Source: Haloprofundus marisrubri (GTDB lineage Archaea > Halobacteriota > Halobacteria > Halobacteriales > Haloferacaceae). Taken from it: a stretch of 64,000 bases of DNA. Below are positions 27,613-34,708 of this stretch, one piece after another. Below the pieces are notes generated by a model that saw only the letters and a program-made list of their open reading frames with translations, made no database searches and was not told the DNA's origin. The stretch lies in the NCBI RefSeq assembly GCF_001469955.1, contig NZ_LOPU01000011.1:59970-123969 (forward strand), written 5' to 3'. Position numbers and translations under genes: made by a program. Every line of letters begins with the position of its first letter. Position 1 is the stretch's first letter.

Positions 27613-28028
27613 GCGCAGACGAGTTCGAAGGCTCGGAGTTCGAGTCGGAGGCGTGCGCCTACACCGACTACTCGTCCGGCGAGGCCCACGAGCAGTACCC
27701 GAAAACCGGCGAGAGTGCGACCGGCGTCGAACGCAAAGTGTGGGACGCGCTGTACGAGGTAGAGGACCCCGAGATGCCCGTCAGCATCGTCGATTTGGGG
27801 CTCATCTACGACGTCCGCGTCGTCGACGATGTCGCCCACGTCGAAATGACGCTCACCTACACCGGCTGCCCGGCACGCGACATGATTCTGAACGACGTGC
27901 GCTGTGCTGCGCTCGCCGCGGGCGTCGCCGACGCCGAGGTGACGCTCCGCTACTCGCCGCCGTGGAACGTCGAGATGGTGACCGAAGACGGAAAGAGAGA
28001 CCTGCGGGAGTTCGGGTTGAGCGTCTGA
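27609..28028 (+). CDS. paaD: PaaD, MIP18/DUF59 domain only (zinc ribbon split off)
   Basis: 139 aa. It belongs to the maturation factor family thought to help iron loading of the epoxidase. The DUF59 core is seen in DPEMPVSIVDLGLIYDV, TLTYTGCPARDMI (conserved Cys) and YSPPWNVEMV. It ends at SV without the C-terminal zinc ribbon that bacterial PaaD carries. That ribbon is encoded by the next gene, whose ATG shares one base with this stop. GTG start overlapping paaC. I see no sign of a frameshift error, since the following gene has its own ATG. Confidence 0.92.
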   Translation: MSADEFEGSEFESEACAYTDYSSGEAHEQYPKTGESATGVERKVWDALYEVEDPEMPVSIVDLGLIYDVRVVDDVAHVEMTLTYTGCPARDMILNDVRCAALAAGVADAEVTLRYSPPWNVEMVTEDGKRDLREFGLSV

Positions 28029-28192
28029 TGCGCTTCGACCCGAGCACCCGTGGCGGAGGAGAAGAGACGGGCGTCGAGTGCCCGTACTGCGAATCGACGA
28101 ATACGGTGCGCGACCACCCGAAAGGGCCGGGCCTCTGTCGGTCGATGCACTACTGCGAGGAGTGCGAACAGCCGTTCGAGCAGTTCGGCTGA
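28028..28192 (+). CDS. Free-standing PaaD-type zinc ribbon
   Basis: 54 aa, ATG 28028 touching the paaD stop. Cysteines are at 18, 21, 37, 43 and 46. The stretch GLCRSMHYCEECEQPFEQFG corresponds well to the C terminus of bacterial PaaD (pattern C-K-A-L-Y-R-C-x-x-C-x-E-P-F-x-x-F, from memory). It is therefore the missing PaaD domain as its own protein. It probably acts with PaaD in maturing PaaA. Last gene of the paa operon; no paaE reductase follows. Confidence 0.8.
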   Translation: MRFDPSTRGGGEETGVECPYCESTNTVRDHPKGPGLCRSMHYCEECEQPFEQFG

Positions 28193-28457
28193 GACGTTCC
28201 CCCCATTCGGTGTCGACGTTTACCCGTCACTCTCGGAACGCTGAGAGACGACTCTCTCCAATAGTTGGCGAACAGACGGCCACAGCACTGATACGCGGAG
28301 GGTACGCCGTACACCCGCCTCGACCGCTCCGCGGCGACTCGTCAACTCACGGTTCCGAGTGGTCGCGTCTTCGTATTTGAAGCCGAGGGCCGGTTCCAGT
28401 TCCTCTTACGACCCTTCGGTCGACGTCTCGGCTCGCCGTTTCCGCCGAGTCGCCTCC

Positions 28458-28464
28458 TTTTAAT
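28458..28464 (+). promoter_or_regulatory. TATA element for the nop5-fibrillarin operon
   Basis: TTTTAAT lies 24-30 nt before the ATG at 28488 (leaderless). The rest of the 295-bp spacer after the paa operon shows no gene, only mixed sequence. Confidence 0.5.
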
Positions 28465-28487
28465 CTCCGGGGCGTCCACCTCCGAGC

Positions 28488-29330
28488 ATGACCGAAGACG
28501 CGTGGTTCGCCGGCGTCGACCCCGGCGACACCGAAGCGACGGCGTCGCGCATCCGAGAAGGGAGCGCCGACGCGCCCGCCGACTGGCCCGCCGCGGCCGT
28601 CGACAGCGGGTTCGCCGCCGACGAGGACAAGTACTACGAGCGCCTTCGCGCGGCGAGTATCGAGGCCGCCAGAACCGCCGCCGCGGAGGCCGAACGCGCC
28701 GACGACAAGCAACTGATGCACGCCGTCCGCGCGATGGACGACGCCGAGCGGACCGCGAACGAACTCGCCGAACGCCTCGGCGAGTGGGCCGGAAGCCTCT
28801 TCGAGGAGTCGGGTATGGGTGTCGACGCCGCCCGCGAACTCGCCCAACGGGAGCCACAGGACTCCACCGAGGAGCGCGTCGTCTCGCTCGCCGGGCGCGT
28901 GGCCGACTTGGCCGACGAACGCGACGCACTCCGCGAGTACGTCGAACGCCGCGCCCCGGAAGTCGCGCCGAACATGGCCGAGATGGCCGGTCCGGTACTC
29001 ACCGCCCGCCTCGTCTCGCTGGCGGGCGGCCTCGACTCGCTGGCGAAGAAACCCAGTGGAACCGTACAGGTACTCGGCGCGGAGGACGCGCTGTTCGCCC
29101 ACCTCGCCGGGCGCGCGTCGTCGCCGAAACACGGCGTCATCTACGTCCACGAAGCCATTCGCGGAACCCGCCCGCAGGACCGCGGGTCGGCCGCGCGGGC
29201 ACTCGCCGGAAAACTTGCCATCGCCGCCCGAATCGACCACTACAGCGGCGACGTACGACCCGAGATTCACGACGAACTCCGCGAGCGAATCGAGACGATT
29301 CGTGCCCGCGCCGAGGAGGACGACGAATGA
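28488..29330 (+). CDS. Nop5/Nop56/Nop58 family box C/D RNP protein
   Basis: 280 aa scaffold of the box C/D small ribonucleoprotein that guides 2'-O-methylation of rRNA and tRNA. The N-terminal domain binds fibrillarin. A coiled-coil follows, and then the Nop domain with APNMAEMAGPVLTARLVSLAGGLDSLAKKPSGTVQVLGAEDALF and HGVIYVHEAIRGTRPQDRGSAARALAGKLAIAARID. The lysine-rich tail of eukaryotic homologues is absent. ATG 28488. It overlaps the fibrillarin gene by 4 nt. Confidence 0.95.
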   Translation: MTEDAWFAGVDPGDTEATASRIREGSADAPADWPAAAVDSGFAADEDKYYERLRAASIEAARTAAAEAERADDKQLMHAVRAMDDAERTANELAERLGEWAGSLFEESGMGVDAARELAQREPQDSTEERVVSLAGRVADLADERDALREYVERRAPEVAPNMAEMAGPVLTARLVSLAGGLDSLAKKPSGTVQVLGAEDALFAHLAGRASSPKHGVIYVHEAIRGTRPQDRGSAARALAGKLAIAARIDHYSGDVRPEIHDELRERIETIRARAEEDDE

Positions 29331-29965
29331 CTCAGAACCAGCTTCCGACGGGAGTCGAACGCCGCTCGTTCGATGGCCGTGAGCGTCTCGCTACACGAGG
29401 GAAAACGGTGTACGGCGAACCGACCGATGGGGAGTGGCGGCTCTGGGACGCCGGGCGCTCGAAACTCGGCGCGATGCTCGAACTCGGCATGGGGACCGGC
29501 CTCTCGGGTGGCGAATCTGTCCTCTATCTCGGCGCGGCGTCAGGTACCACAGTAAGCCACGTCGCCGACTTCTCCGGACCGACGTACGCCGTCGAGTTCG
29601 CGCCTCGACCCGTCCGTGACCTCGTCGGCGTCGCCGAAGACCGGAAGAACCTGTTCCCACTCCTGAAAGACGCTCGTAAACCTGAGACGTACACGCACGT
29701 CGTCGAATCGGACCTCGACGTACTCGTCCAGGACGTGGCGACGCGCGGACAGGCTGACGTCGCAGTCAGAAATCGGCAGTTCCTCGCCGACGACGGGCGA
29801 CTGCTCATGGCCGTGAAAGCCCGCAGCGAGGACGTGACGAGCGACCCCGGTGCTGTATTCGACGGCGTCGTTTCTCGGCTCGAAGACGCCTACGAGATAC
29901 TGGAGACCGAGCGATTGGACCGCTTCCACAGCGACCACCTCGGCATCGTCGCCCGGCCGAAATAG
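29327..29965 (+). CDS. flpA: Fibrillarin-like 2'-O-methyltransferase
   Basis: 212 aa SAM-dependent methyltransferase, catalytic part of box C/D RNPs. The sequence has GEWRLWDAGRSKLGAML, the SAM-binding VLYLGAASGTTVSHVAD, and YAVEFAPRPVRDL. LFPLLKDARKPE and DVLVQDVATRGQADV follow. ATG 29327 overlaps the Nop5 stop (ATGA), so the two partners are made together. Length is normal for archaeal fibrillarin. Confidence 0.96.
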   Translation: MTQNQLPTGVERRSFDGRERLATRGKTVYGEPTDGEWRLWDAGRSKLGAMLELGMGTGLSGGESVLYLGAASGTTVSHVADFSGPTYAVEFAPRPVRDLVGVAEDRKNLFPLLKDARKPETYTHVVESDLDVLVQDVATRGQADVAVRNRQFLADDGRLLMAVKARSEDVTSDPGAVFDGVVSRLEDAYEILETERLDRFHSDHLGIVARPK

Positions 29966-30097
29966 CGCGCTGTGGGGCCCCGGGCCTCACCCGCCTCGAC
30001 CGAGAACACCCGAAAACGGTTGCGCGCGAGCGCCGCACTCCCGGCGTCTGCGACCGACTCCACGAACTATTTACTTCGAGGTTCCGAAAGACGGGCA

Positions 30098-31174
30098 ATG
30101 GAGGAGTTGGGCACGCGCGAGGCGTTCGACCGGATGGGAACCCTCGGCATCGAAGAGGAGTTTTTCATCGTCGACGACGCCGGCCGTCCCACGTCGGGTA
30201 TCGACGAGTTGGTGTACGGTGACGACCCCCCGGAACCGCTCGGCGACCGTCTCGACCACGAACTGTTCCAGTTCACCATCGAGACGCAGACGCCGCTCAT
30301 CGAGCGCCCCGACGACGCCGCGGACGCGCTCGCCGAGGTCCGCGAAGCGCTCGTCACCCACGCCGAAACTCACGGCTTCGGCGTCGCTGCCGCTGGCCTC
30401 CATCCGGCGGCGAAGTGGCGTGAACTCGACCACGCCCAGAAACCGCGCTACCGTGCCCAACTCGACCGCATTCAGTACCCGCAGCACCGAAACACGACCG
30501 CCGGACTCCACGTCCACGTCGGCGTCGACGACGCGGACAAAGCCGTCTGGGTCGCCAACGAACTCCGCTGGTATCTCCCTATCTTGCTCGCACTGTCGGC
30601 GAACTCGCCGTTCTGGGACGGGTTCGACACGGGACTGGCGTCGGCACGAGCGAAAATCTTCGAGGGCCTGCCGAACACCGGTATGCCCACCCGATTTTCG
30701 GATTTCGAGTCGTACGCACGGTTCGAGCGGCGGATGGTCGAGACCGAATCGATAAACGACCGCGGCGAACTCTGGTACGACGTTCGCCCCCACACCGGTC
30801 ACGGCACCGTCGAAGTTCGGACGCCCGACGCCCAGCGTGACCCCGAGGTGGTGTTGGCGTTCGTCGAGGCGGTCCACGCGCTGGTCGTCGACCTCGCCGA
30901 ACGCTTCGAGGACGGCGAGTCCGGTACGGACATCCGCCGGGAACTCTTAGACGAGAACAAGTGGCGGGCGATGCGACACGGTCACGACGCCTCCTTCGTC
31001 GACACCGACGCCGAGTCGGTCGTCGACCTCGAAACCGCTGTCGACCGCATCTGCGACCGACTCGGCGTCTCGGGGCTCCGTTCGGTTCTCGAAGCCGACA
31101 GCGGCGCGTCCAGACAGCGACGGGTTCTCGACGAGGAAGGAATGGACGGGCTCTGTGCGTTGCTGCGGCTCTGA
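30098..31174 (+). CDS. gshA: Glutamate-cysteine ligase (GCS2/YbdK type)
   Basis: 358 aa. It makes gamma-glutamylcysteine, the main low-molecular-weight thiol of many haloarchaea. Motifs are [12 protein letters not shown] near the start, the nucleotide/metal site [23 protein letters not shown], and [13 protein letters not shown] 30098. The family assignment is firm. The ligase activity is known for the Haloferax volcanii homologue, and general carboxylate-amine ligase function elsewhere is the alternative. Confidence 0.9.
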   Translation: MEELGTREAFDRMGTLGIEEEFFIVDDAGRPTSGIDELVYGDDPPEPLGDRLDHELFQFTIETQTPLIERPDDAADALAEVREALVTHAETHGFGVAAAGLHPAAKWRELDHAQKPRYRAQLDRIQYPQHRNTTAGLHVHVGVDDADKAVWVANELRWYLPILLALSANSPFWDGFDTGLASARAKIFEGLPNTGMPTRFSDFESYARFERRMVETESINDRGELWYDVRPHTGHGTVEVRTPDAQRDPEVVLAFVEAVHALVVDLAERFEDGESGTDIRRELLDENKWRAMRHGHDASFVDTDAESVVDLETAVDRICDRLGVSGLRSVLEADSGASRQRRVLDEEGMDGLCALLRL

Positions 31175-31240
31175 ACTGTCGGTGGTCCGTCTAGCCAAAC
31201 GCTTTTTCCGCGTGTAGTTCTGACCTCCGAACTGAGACAT

Positions 31241-31774
31241 ATGTCTGCTGAGAACACTCCCGACGAGCCGCAGAGCGACGATACCGCGGCCGAGGAGGAA
31301 GACCAGCCGACGGTACGGGACCGACTCGGCGACAGTGCAGACCGCGCTGCGACCGAGTTCGACCAGAACGTCGTTGACCTGCTGGCGTGGGTGCTCGACA
31401 CCGAAACGCGGGCGCGAATCTACGTGTACCTCCGCCAGCGCCCCAACAGCACGAGCGACGAAGTCGCCGAGGGAACCGGTCTCTATCCAAGCACCGTCCG
31501 CGAGGCGTTAGCGGAACTTCACGGCGAAGAGCGTGTCACCCGACAGAAACGAGAGAGCGCCGGTGCAGGCAACAACCCGTACGAGTACGAGGCCATCGCG
31601 CCAAGCGAACTCGTCCAAAGCGTCGCCGAACAGGTTCAATCGGAGTTGAACATGGTGTTCAACCTCGATTCGAAGCTCGCTGTCGACGGTGACTCCGCCC
31701 CCGACGACTCGACGCCCGTGACGATTACCGTCGACGGCAACCCCGCCGAGTCGGCCGACCCCGCCGACGACTGA
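31241..31774 (+). CDS. Winged helix-turn-helix transcriptional regulator
   Basis: 177 aa. A charged N terminus of about 45 residues precedes a winged HTH: VLDTETRARIYVYLRQRPNS and TSDEVAEGTGLYPSTVREAL, then LAELHGEERVTRQKRES as the wing. A C-terminal helix and an acidic tail follow. ATG 31241. DNA target unknown. It lies between gshA and coaD with separate promoters likely. Confidence 0.82.
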   Translation: MSAENTPDEPQSDDTAAEEEDQPTVRDRLGDSADRAATEFDQNVVDLLAWVLDTETRARIYVYLRQRPNSTSDEVAEGTGLYPSTVREALAELHGEERVTRQKRESAGAGNNPYEYEAIAPSELVQSVAEQVQSELNMVFNLDSKLAVDGDSAPDDSTPVTITVDGNPAESADPADD

Positions 31775-31793
31775 CCGTCCGACGAAGCCGACC

Positions 31794-31801
31794 TTTTTAA
31801 G
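31794..31801 (+). promoter_or_regulatory. TATA element for the adenylyltransferase gene
   Basis: TTTTTAAG sits 25-32 nt before the ATG at 31826. Start of transcription should be close to the ATG. Confidence 0.5.
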
Positions 31802-31825
31802 TGAGCCGACGCCGACACGGAGATT

Positions 31826-32320
31826 ATGCACGTCGCGCTCGGTGGCACGTTCGACCCGGTTCACGACGGCCACCGCGCCCTGTTCGAGCGCGCGTTCGAG
31901 ATCGGTGATTTGACCGTCGGGCTTACCTCCGACGAACTCGCACCGGAGACCCGCCACGTCGAGCGGTACGTCCGTTCGTTCGAGGACCGAAAGCGGGATT
32001 TACTCGCCGAACTCGAACCGTTGGCCGCCGAGTACGACCGCGAGTTCGACGTTCGAGAGCTGTCGGAGCCGACCGGTATCGCCACCGAACCCGGATTCGA
32101 TGTCCTCATCGTCTCGCCGGAGACCGAACGCGGCGGCGAGAGAGTCAACAACATCCGACGCGAACGCGGCCTCGACCCGCTCGACATCGAAGTCGTCGGC
32201 CACGTCGCCGCCGACGACGGCGAGCGCATCTCTTCGACACGTATCGTCTCGGGCGAAATCGACCGCCACGGCAACCTCACGCCGGAGCGTGAAGGCCGCG
32301 GCAAGACGCCGCCGGAGTAG
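31826..32320 (+). CDS. coaD: Phosphopantetheine adenylyltransferase, archaeal type
   Basis: 164 aa nucleotidyltransferase of coenzyme A biosynthesis; it transfers AMP to 4'-phosphopantetheine. The nucleotidyltransferase signature GGTFDPVHDGHRALF (residues 6-20) and the ISSTRIVSGEID motif near the C terminus are clear. Length fits the archaeal COG1019 branch. ATG 31826 with a TATA element 25 nt upstream. It would supply CoA to the acyl-CoA enzymes nearby, though no operon link exists. Confidence 0.9.
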   Translation: MHVALGGTFDPVHDGHRALFERAFEIGDLTVGLTSDELAPETRHVERYVRSFEDRKRDLLAELEPLAAEYDREFDVRELSEPTGIATEPGFDVLIVSPETERGGERVNNIRRERGLDPLDIEVVGHVAADDGERISSTRIVSGEIDRHGNLTPEREGRGKTPPE

Positions 32321-32358
32321 TCGAATCGGCTGTCGGTCGTCGTTCGCCGTCGACTACC

Positions 32359-32667
32359 TCACCACGACGGCGGGCGGAAGCCAGCGTCTTCGAGGATTCC
32401 TTTCCACCGTTTCTGTATCGAGAGTCGAGTCACGTCCATCGCGTCGGCGACGGCGGTCTGTGAGCGTTCCTCGCCGGCGATGAGCGCGCCGGCGTACAGA
32501 CTCGCGGCGGCCGTCGCGGGTTTCGAGCGGTCTTCGTCGGGGACGTGTGTGAGAAACAGGTCGGTCGCATTCGACCGCGACTCCGAGCCGAGTTCGAGGC
32601 TGTCGGCCGCCCGGTCGAGTTGGGCCAGCCACTCCTCGTTGTCGACGCGGTCCCGTGCGCGGTACAT
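32359..32667 (-). CDS. TFB-like protein reduced to one cyclin repeat
   Basis: 102 aa, ATG 32667. The C-terminal half, KPATAAASLYAGALIAGEER...SQTAVADAMDVTRLSIQKRW, is a TFIIB-type cyclin repeat with its recognition helix. There is no zinc ribbon or B-reader. It cannot replace a full TFB. It might bind BRE-like DNA or TBP and modulate initiation, which is inference. The sequence looks intact and conserved, not like a decayed pseudogene. It is divergent from tRNA-Leu with 92 bp between. Confidence 0.75.
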   Translation of the reverse strand: MYRARDRVDNEEWLAQLDRAADSLELGSESRSNATDLFLTHVPDEDRSKPATAAASLYAGALIAGEERSQTAVADAMDVTRLSIQKRWKGILEDAGFRPPSW

Positions 32668-32759
32668 GGCTCTGTGTTCCTGCCGGACGACTATAAACTG
32701 ACCGCGTGACTCTGTCGGAACGACAGCTACTTACTGTACTTTCCAGTAGTGGAGGGTGC

Positions 32760-32843
32760 GCGTGGGTAGCCAAGCCAGGAAACGGCGCAGCGCTTAGGAC
32801 GCTGTCTCGTAGGAGTCCGCCGGTTCAAATCCGGTCCCACGCA
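32760..32843 (+). tRNA. tRNA-Leu (anticodon UAG)
   Basis: 84-nt class II tRNA. Acceptor stem GCGTGGG (32760-32766) pairs with CCCACGC (32836-32842), and the discriminator is A. The anticodon stem CAGCG/CGCTG encloses loop CTTAGGA, giving anticodon TAG, which reads CUA and related leucine codons. A long variable arm (TCTCGTAGGAGT) and T loop TTCAAAT are present. The 3' CCA is not encoded and no intron is seen. Confidence 0.93.
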
Positions 32844-32946
32844 TTTTCTGTCCGAGCGCAGCGAGGACGAAAATCGTCCAGAGCGGATTCTGAACCCAGA
32901 GGACGAGCGCAGCGATGTCCTCGTGGTTCAAATCCGGTCCCACGCA
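32822..32946. repeat. Direct duplication of the 22-nt tRNA-Leu 3' end
   Basis: GGTTCAAATCCGGTCCCACG plus CA occurs at 32822-32843 (in the tRNA) and again at 32925-32946, 103 bp apart. The 81-bp interval holds two copies of GAGCGCAGCGA (32854-32864, 32905-32915), the second inside a GAGGAC/GTCCTC stem. Such tails are typical of attachment-site duplications or of a remnant second tRNA. No integrase is nearby. Confidence 0.75.
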
Positions 32947-32954
32947 CTACGACC

Positions 32955-33083
32955 TTTTACGCTGCGCGAGAGCGCTTCGCGCTCTCGCTCGGTAAAAGCT
33001 CGACCAAAAGCACTCCTCACTTATTTCAGCGCGGCAAGCCGCGCTTCCATTCGTTCGTCGGCCCGAGCGCCTTCGGCGCTCGG
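32955..33083. repeat. Array of three perfect hairpins
   Basis: Three strong palindromes lie in a row. The first is CGAGAGCGC-TTC-GCGCTCTCG (32967-32987), enclosed by an outer TTTTAC/GTAAAA pair (32955-32997). The second is AGCGCGGC-AA-GCCGCGCT (33028-33045). The third is CCGAGCGCC-TTC-GGCGCTCGG (33063-33083). This non-coding stretch downstream of tRNA-Leu runs to about 33200. I reject short frames across it as coding because the palindromes dictate the sequence. Confidence 0.75.
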
Positions 33084-33202
33084 TGAACGGCTTCGCTCGG
33101 GTTCTCCGAACCGCTCGCCGATGCTTGGGGTGGTGGTTCGATTCCTGAGCGTTCGATACCAGTTAGAACGTTTATGACTTCTCGACGGGTCAGAGGAAAA
33201 CG

Positions 33203-33625
33203 ATGGTCTCAACCCCGTCTTTCACAGCGTGGGGACTACTCTACGTCGGATTTTTCCTGAACGGCATCGCCACGGTCGCACTGTACAGCGTGTTCGCCGG
33301 TCCTTCGGACGGACTCACTCCCGTACCGCTCCTTTCGCTCCCTGTAGCTATCGTTGGCGGTGCAGTAGTCGGATACGGTGTCGCTGATGTCGTGGACTCG
33401 CTCTCTCGCCGGCCAATGCGAGCGGCAATATCTCTGGGGTGTGCGGTGGCGGCGGCCACAGGGCAGTTAGCTCTTTGGTCGTGGGGTACTGGCGTCGGAC
33501 TGTTTCGGTTGGAGACGCTCCTCGCAATCGGGTTTGGAATCGCTGTGAGTGCTGTTCTCGTTATTGAGACGGCAATCGGACTCGAACGACTACTTACGAA
33601 CTCCGGCGGCAGTTCGCCTCACTGA
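33203..33625 (+). CDS. Small four-helix membrane protein
   Basis: 140 aa, ATG 33203. Four hydrophobic segments (about residues 7-30, 43-63, 73-95 and 101-127) with short loops. No recognisable motif. Its codons are noticeably less GC-rich than the neighbours, and it stands between the tRNA-linked repeats and the AT-rich spacer before dacZ. It could be recently acquired, though the evidence is thin. Confidence 0.55.
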   Translation: MVSTPSFTAWGLLYVGFFLNGIATVALYSVFAGPSDGLTPVPLLSLPVAIVGGAVVGYGVADVVDSLSRRPMRAAISLGCAVAAATGQLALWSWGTGVGLFRLETLLAIGFGIAVSAVLVIETAIGLERLLTNSGGSSPH

Positions 33626-33790
33626 CGACCCGTTACGCACCCCCTGTGACCGCGACAGAAGCGGGCTAGTTCGTCCTACTTCGATTCATCCACGCACAAT
33701 CAGATTCCTCCCAAACACCGGCCAAATACTATCGATTCAGTGTCACTACTGTGCGTTCGACAGTCTCCCCAGTAGTCGATTAACTCACTC

Positions 33791-33817
33791 CAAGAAATTT
33801 AACACTGTTATTTCTTG
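33791..33817. promoter_or_regulatory. AT-rich nested dyad upstream of dacZ
   Basis: CAAGAAAT (33791-33798) and ATTTCTTG (33810-33817) are exact reverse complements. Inside them lies AACA-C-TGTT (33801-33809). The element is 81 bp before the dacZ ATG and 49 bp before its TATA box, in a 272-bp spacer that is otherwise without features. Operator or terminator of the preceding gene are both possible. Confidence 0.45.
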
Positions 33818-33865
33818 ATACGTAATGTGACGAATCGCCAAACGGCGGTAGGCATGCGCCACAAC

Positions 33866-33872
33866 TTCTATA
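33866..33872 (+). promoter_or_regulatory. TATA element for dacZ
   Basis: TTCTATAG-type box 26-32 nt before the ATG at 33898, indicating a leaderless dacZ-mscS message. Confidence 0.45.
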
Positions 33873-33897
33873 GGCACTCCTTGAGAGTTATCGGGCA

Positions 33898-34707
33898 ATG
33901 TCAATGCTGGCTGATTTCTTGAACGACCTCGTGGCCGACGTGGACGGCCTGTTTCTGTTCTCCCCGAGCAGTTCGTTCTACGAGCGTTTCGAGAGCGTCG
34001 AGACGGGTCTCGTGGTTGTCGCCCCCCAGAACAGCGTCGGCGCCGACCAGTTCGTCGAACTTCCGCTGGAGTTCGAGAACGTCCGCGACCGGGTGCGCTT
34101 CGGTCTCGAAGGCGCGATGGACGAGGACCTCGTCGACAGTGGCGACGTCGTCGCTTGCGCGCTCGGCACCTTCGGCGACGACAGCGACACGATACTCCGT
34201 GTCCGCGCCGACGAGAAGATGCACTCGGGAATGTACGACCTCTTCACCAACTCGCGGGCGGACCCGAGCGTCATCCGCGACGTGTTCGAGGTCGCCATCG
34301 AACTGGGCAAGAAGGGGCAGAAAGGTAGCCCCGTCGGCGCGCTGTTCGTCGTCGGCGACGCCGGTAAGGTGATGAACAAGTCGCGGCCGCTGAGCTACAA
34401 TCCCTTCGAGAAGAGCCACGTCCACGTCGGCGACCCCATCGTCAACGTGATGCTCAAGGAGTTTTCCCGACTCGACGGCGCGTTCGTCATCTCCGACTCG
34501 GGGAAAATCGTCTCGGCGTACCGCTATCTCGAACCCGGCGCGGAGGGCGTCGACATCCCGAAAGGCCTCGGTGCGCGCCACATGGCCGGTGGCGCGATAA
34601 CCCGCGACACCAACGCGACGGCCATCGTGCTCTCGGAGTCGGACGGCCTCGTTCGAGCGTTCAAAGGCGGGCGGTTGATACTCGAACTCGACCCGGAGGA
34701 TTACTGA
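33898..34707 (+). CDS. dacZ: Diadenylate cyclase (DisA_N domain, DacZ type)
   Basis: 269 aa. It makes cyclic di-AMP from two ATP. The catalytic DGA motif is at residues 193-195 (LDGAFVISDSG). The second motif appears as GARHMAG (225-231), in place of the common RHR. An N-terminal domain of about 140 residues is of the archaeal DacZ type. ATG 33898 (a second Met at residue 3). One nucleotide separates the stop from a mechanosensitive channel gene. c-di-AMP controls osmotic balance in Haloferax, so a joint role in turgor response is likely. Confidence 0.9.
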   Translation: MSMLADFLNDLVADVDGLFLFSPSSSFYERFESVETGLVVVAPQNSVGADQFVELPLEFENVRDRVRFGLEGAMDEDLVDSGDVVACALGTFGDDSDTILRVRADEKMHSGMYDLFTNSRADPSVIRDVFEVAIELGKKGQKGSPVGALFVVGDAGKVMNKSRPLSYNPFEKSHVHVGDPIVNVMLKEFSRLDGAFVISDSGKIVSAYRYLEPGAEGVDIPKGLGARHMAGGAITRDTNATAIVLSESDGLVRAFKGGRLILELDPEDY

Positions 34708-34708
34708 G

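Noticed and set aside
32925..32946. A second tRNA gene
   Set aside because: Only the 3' 22 nt are present; there is no acceptor 5' strand or anticodon arm upstream.
32923..33177. Coding frame across the hairpin array
   Set aside because: Sequence is dictated by palindromes and the tRNA tail copy, and has no start context or family match.
33549..33818. Coding frame in the spacer before dacZ
   Set aside because: It overlaps the end of the membrane gene and has no protein-like pattern; the region holds a dyad and promoter.
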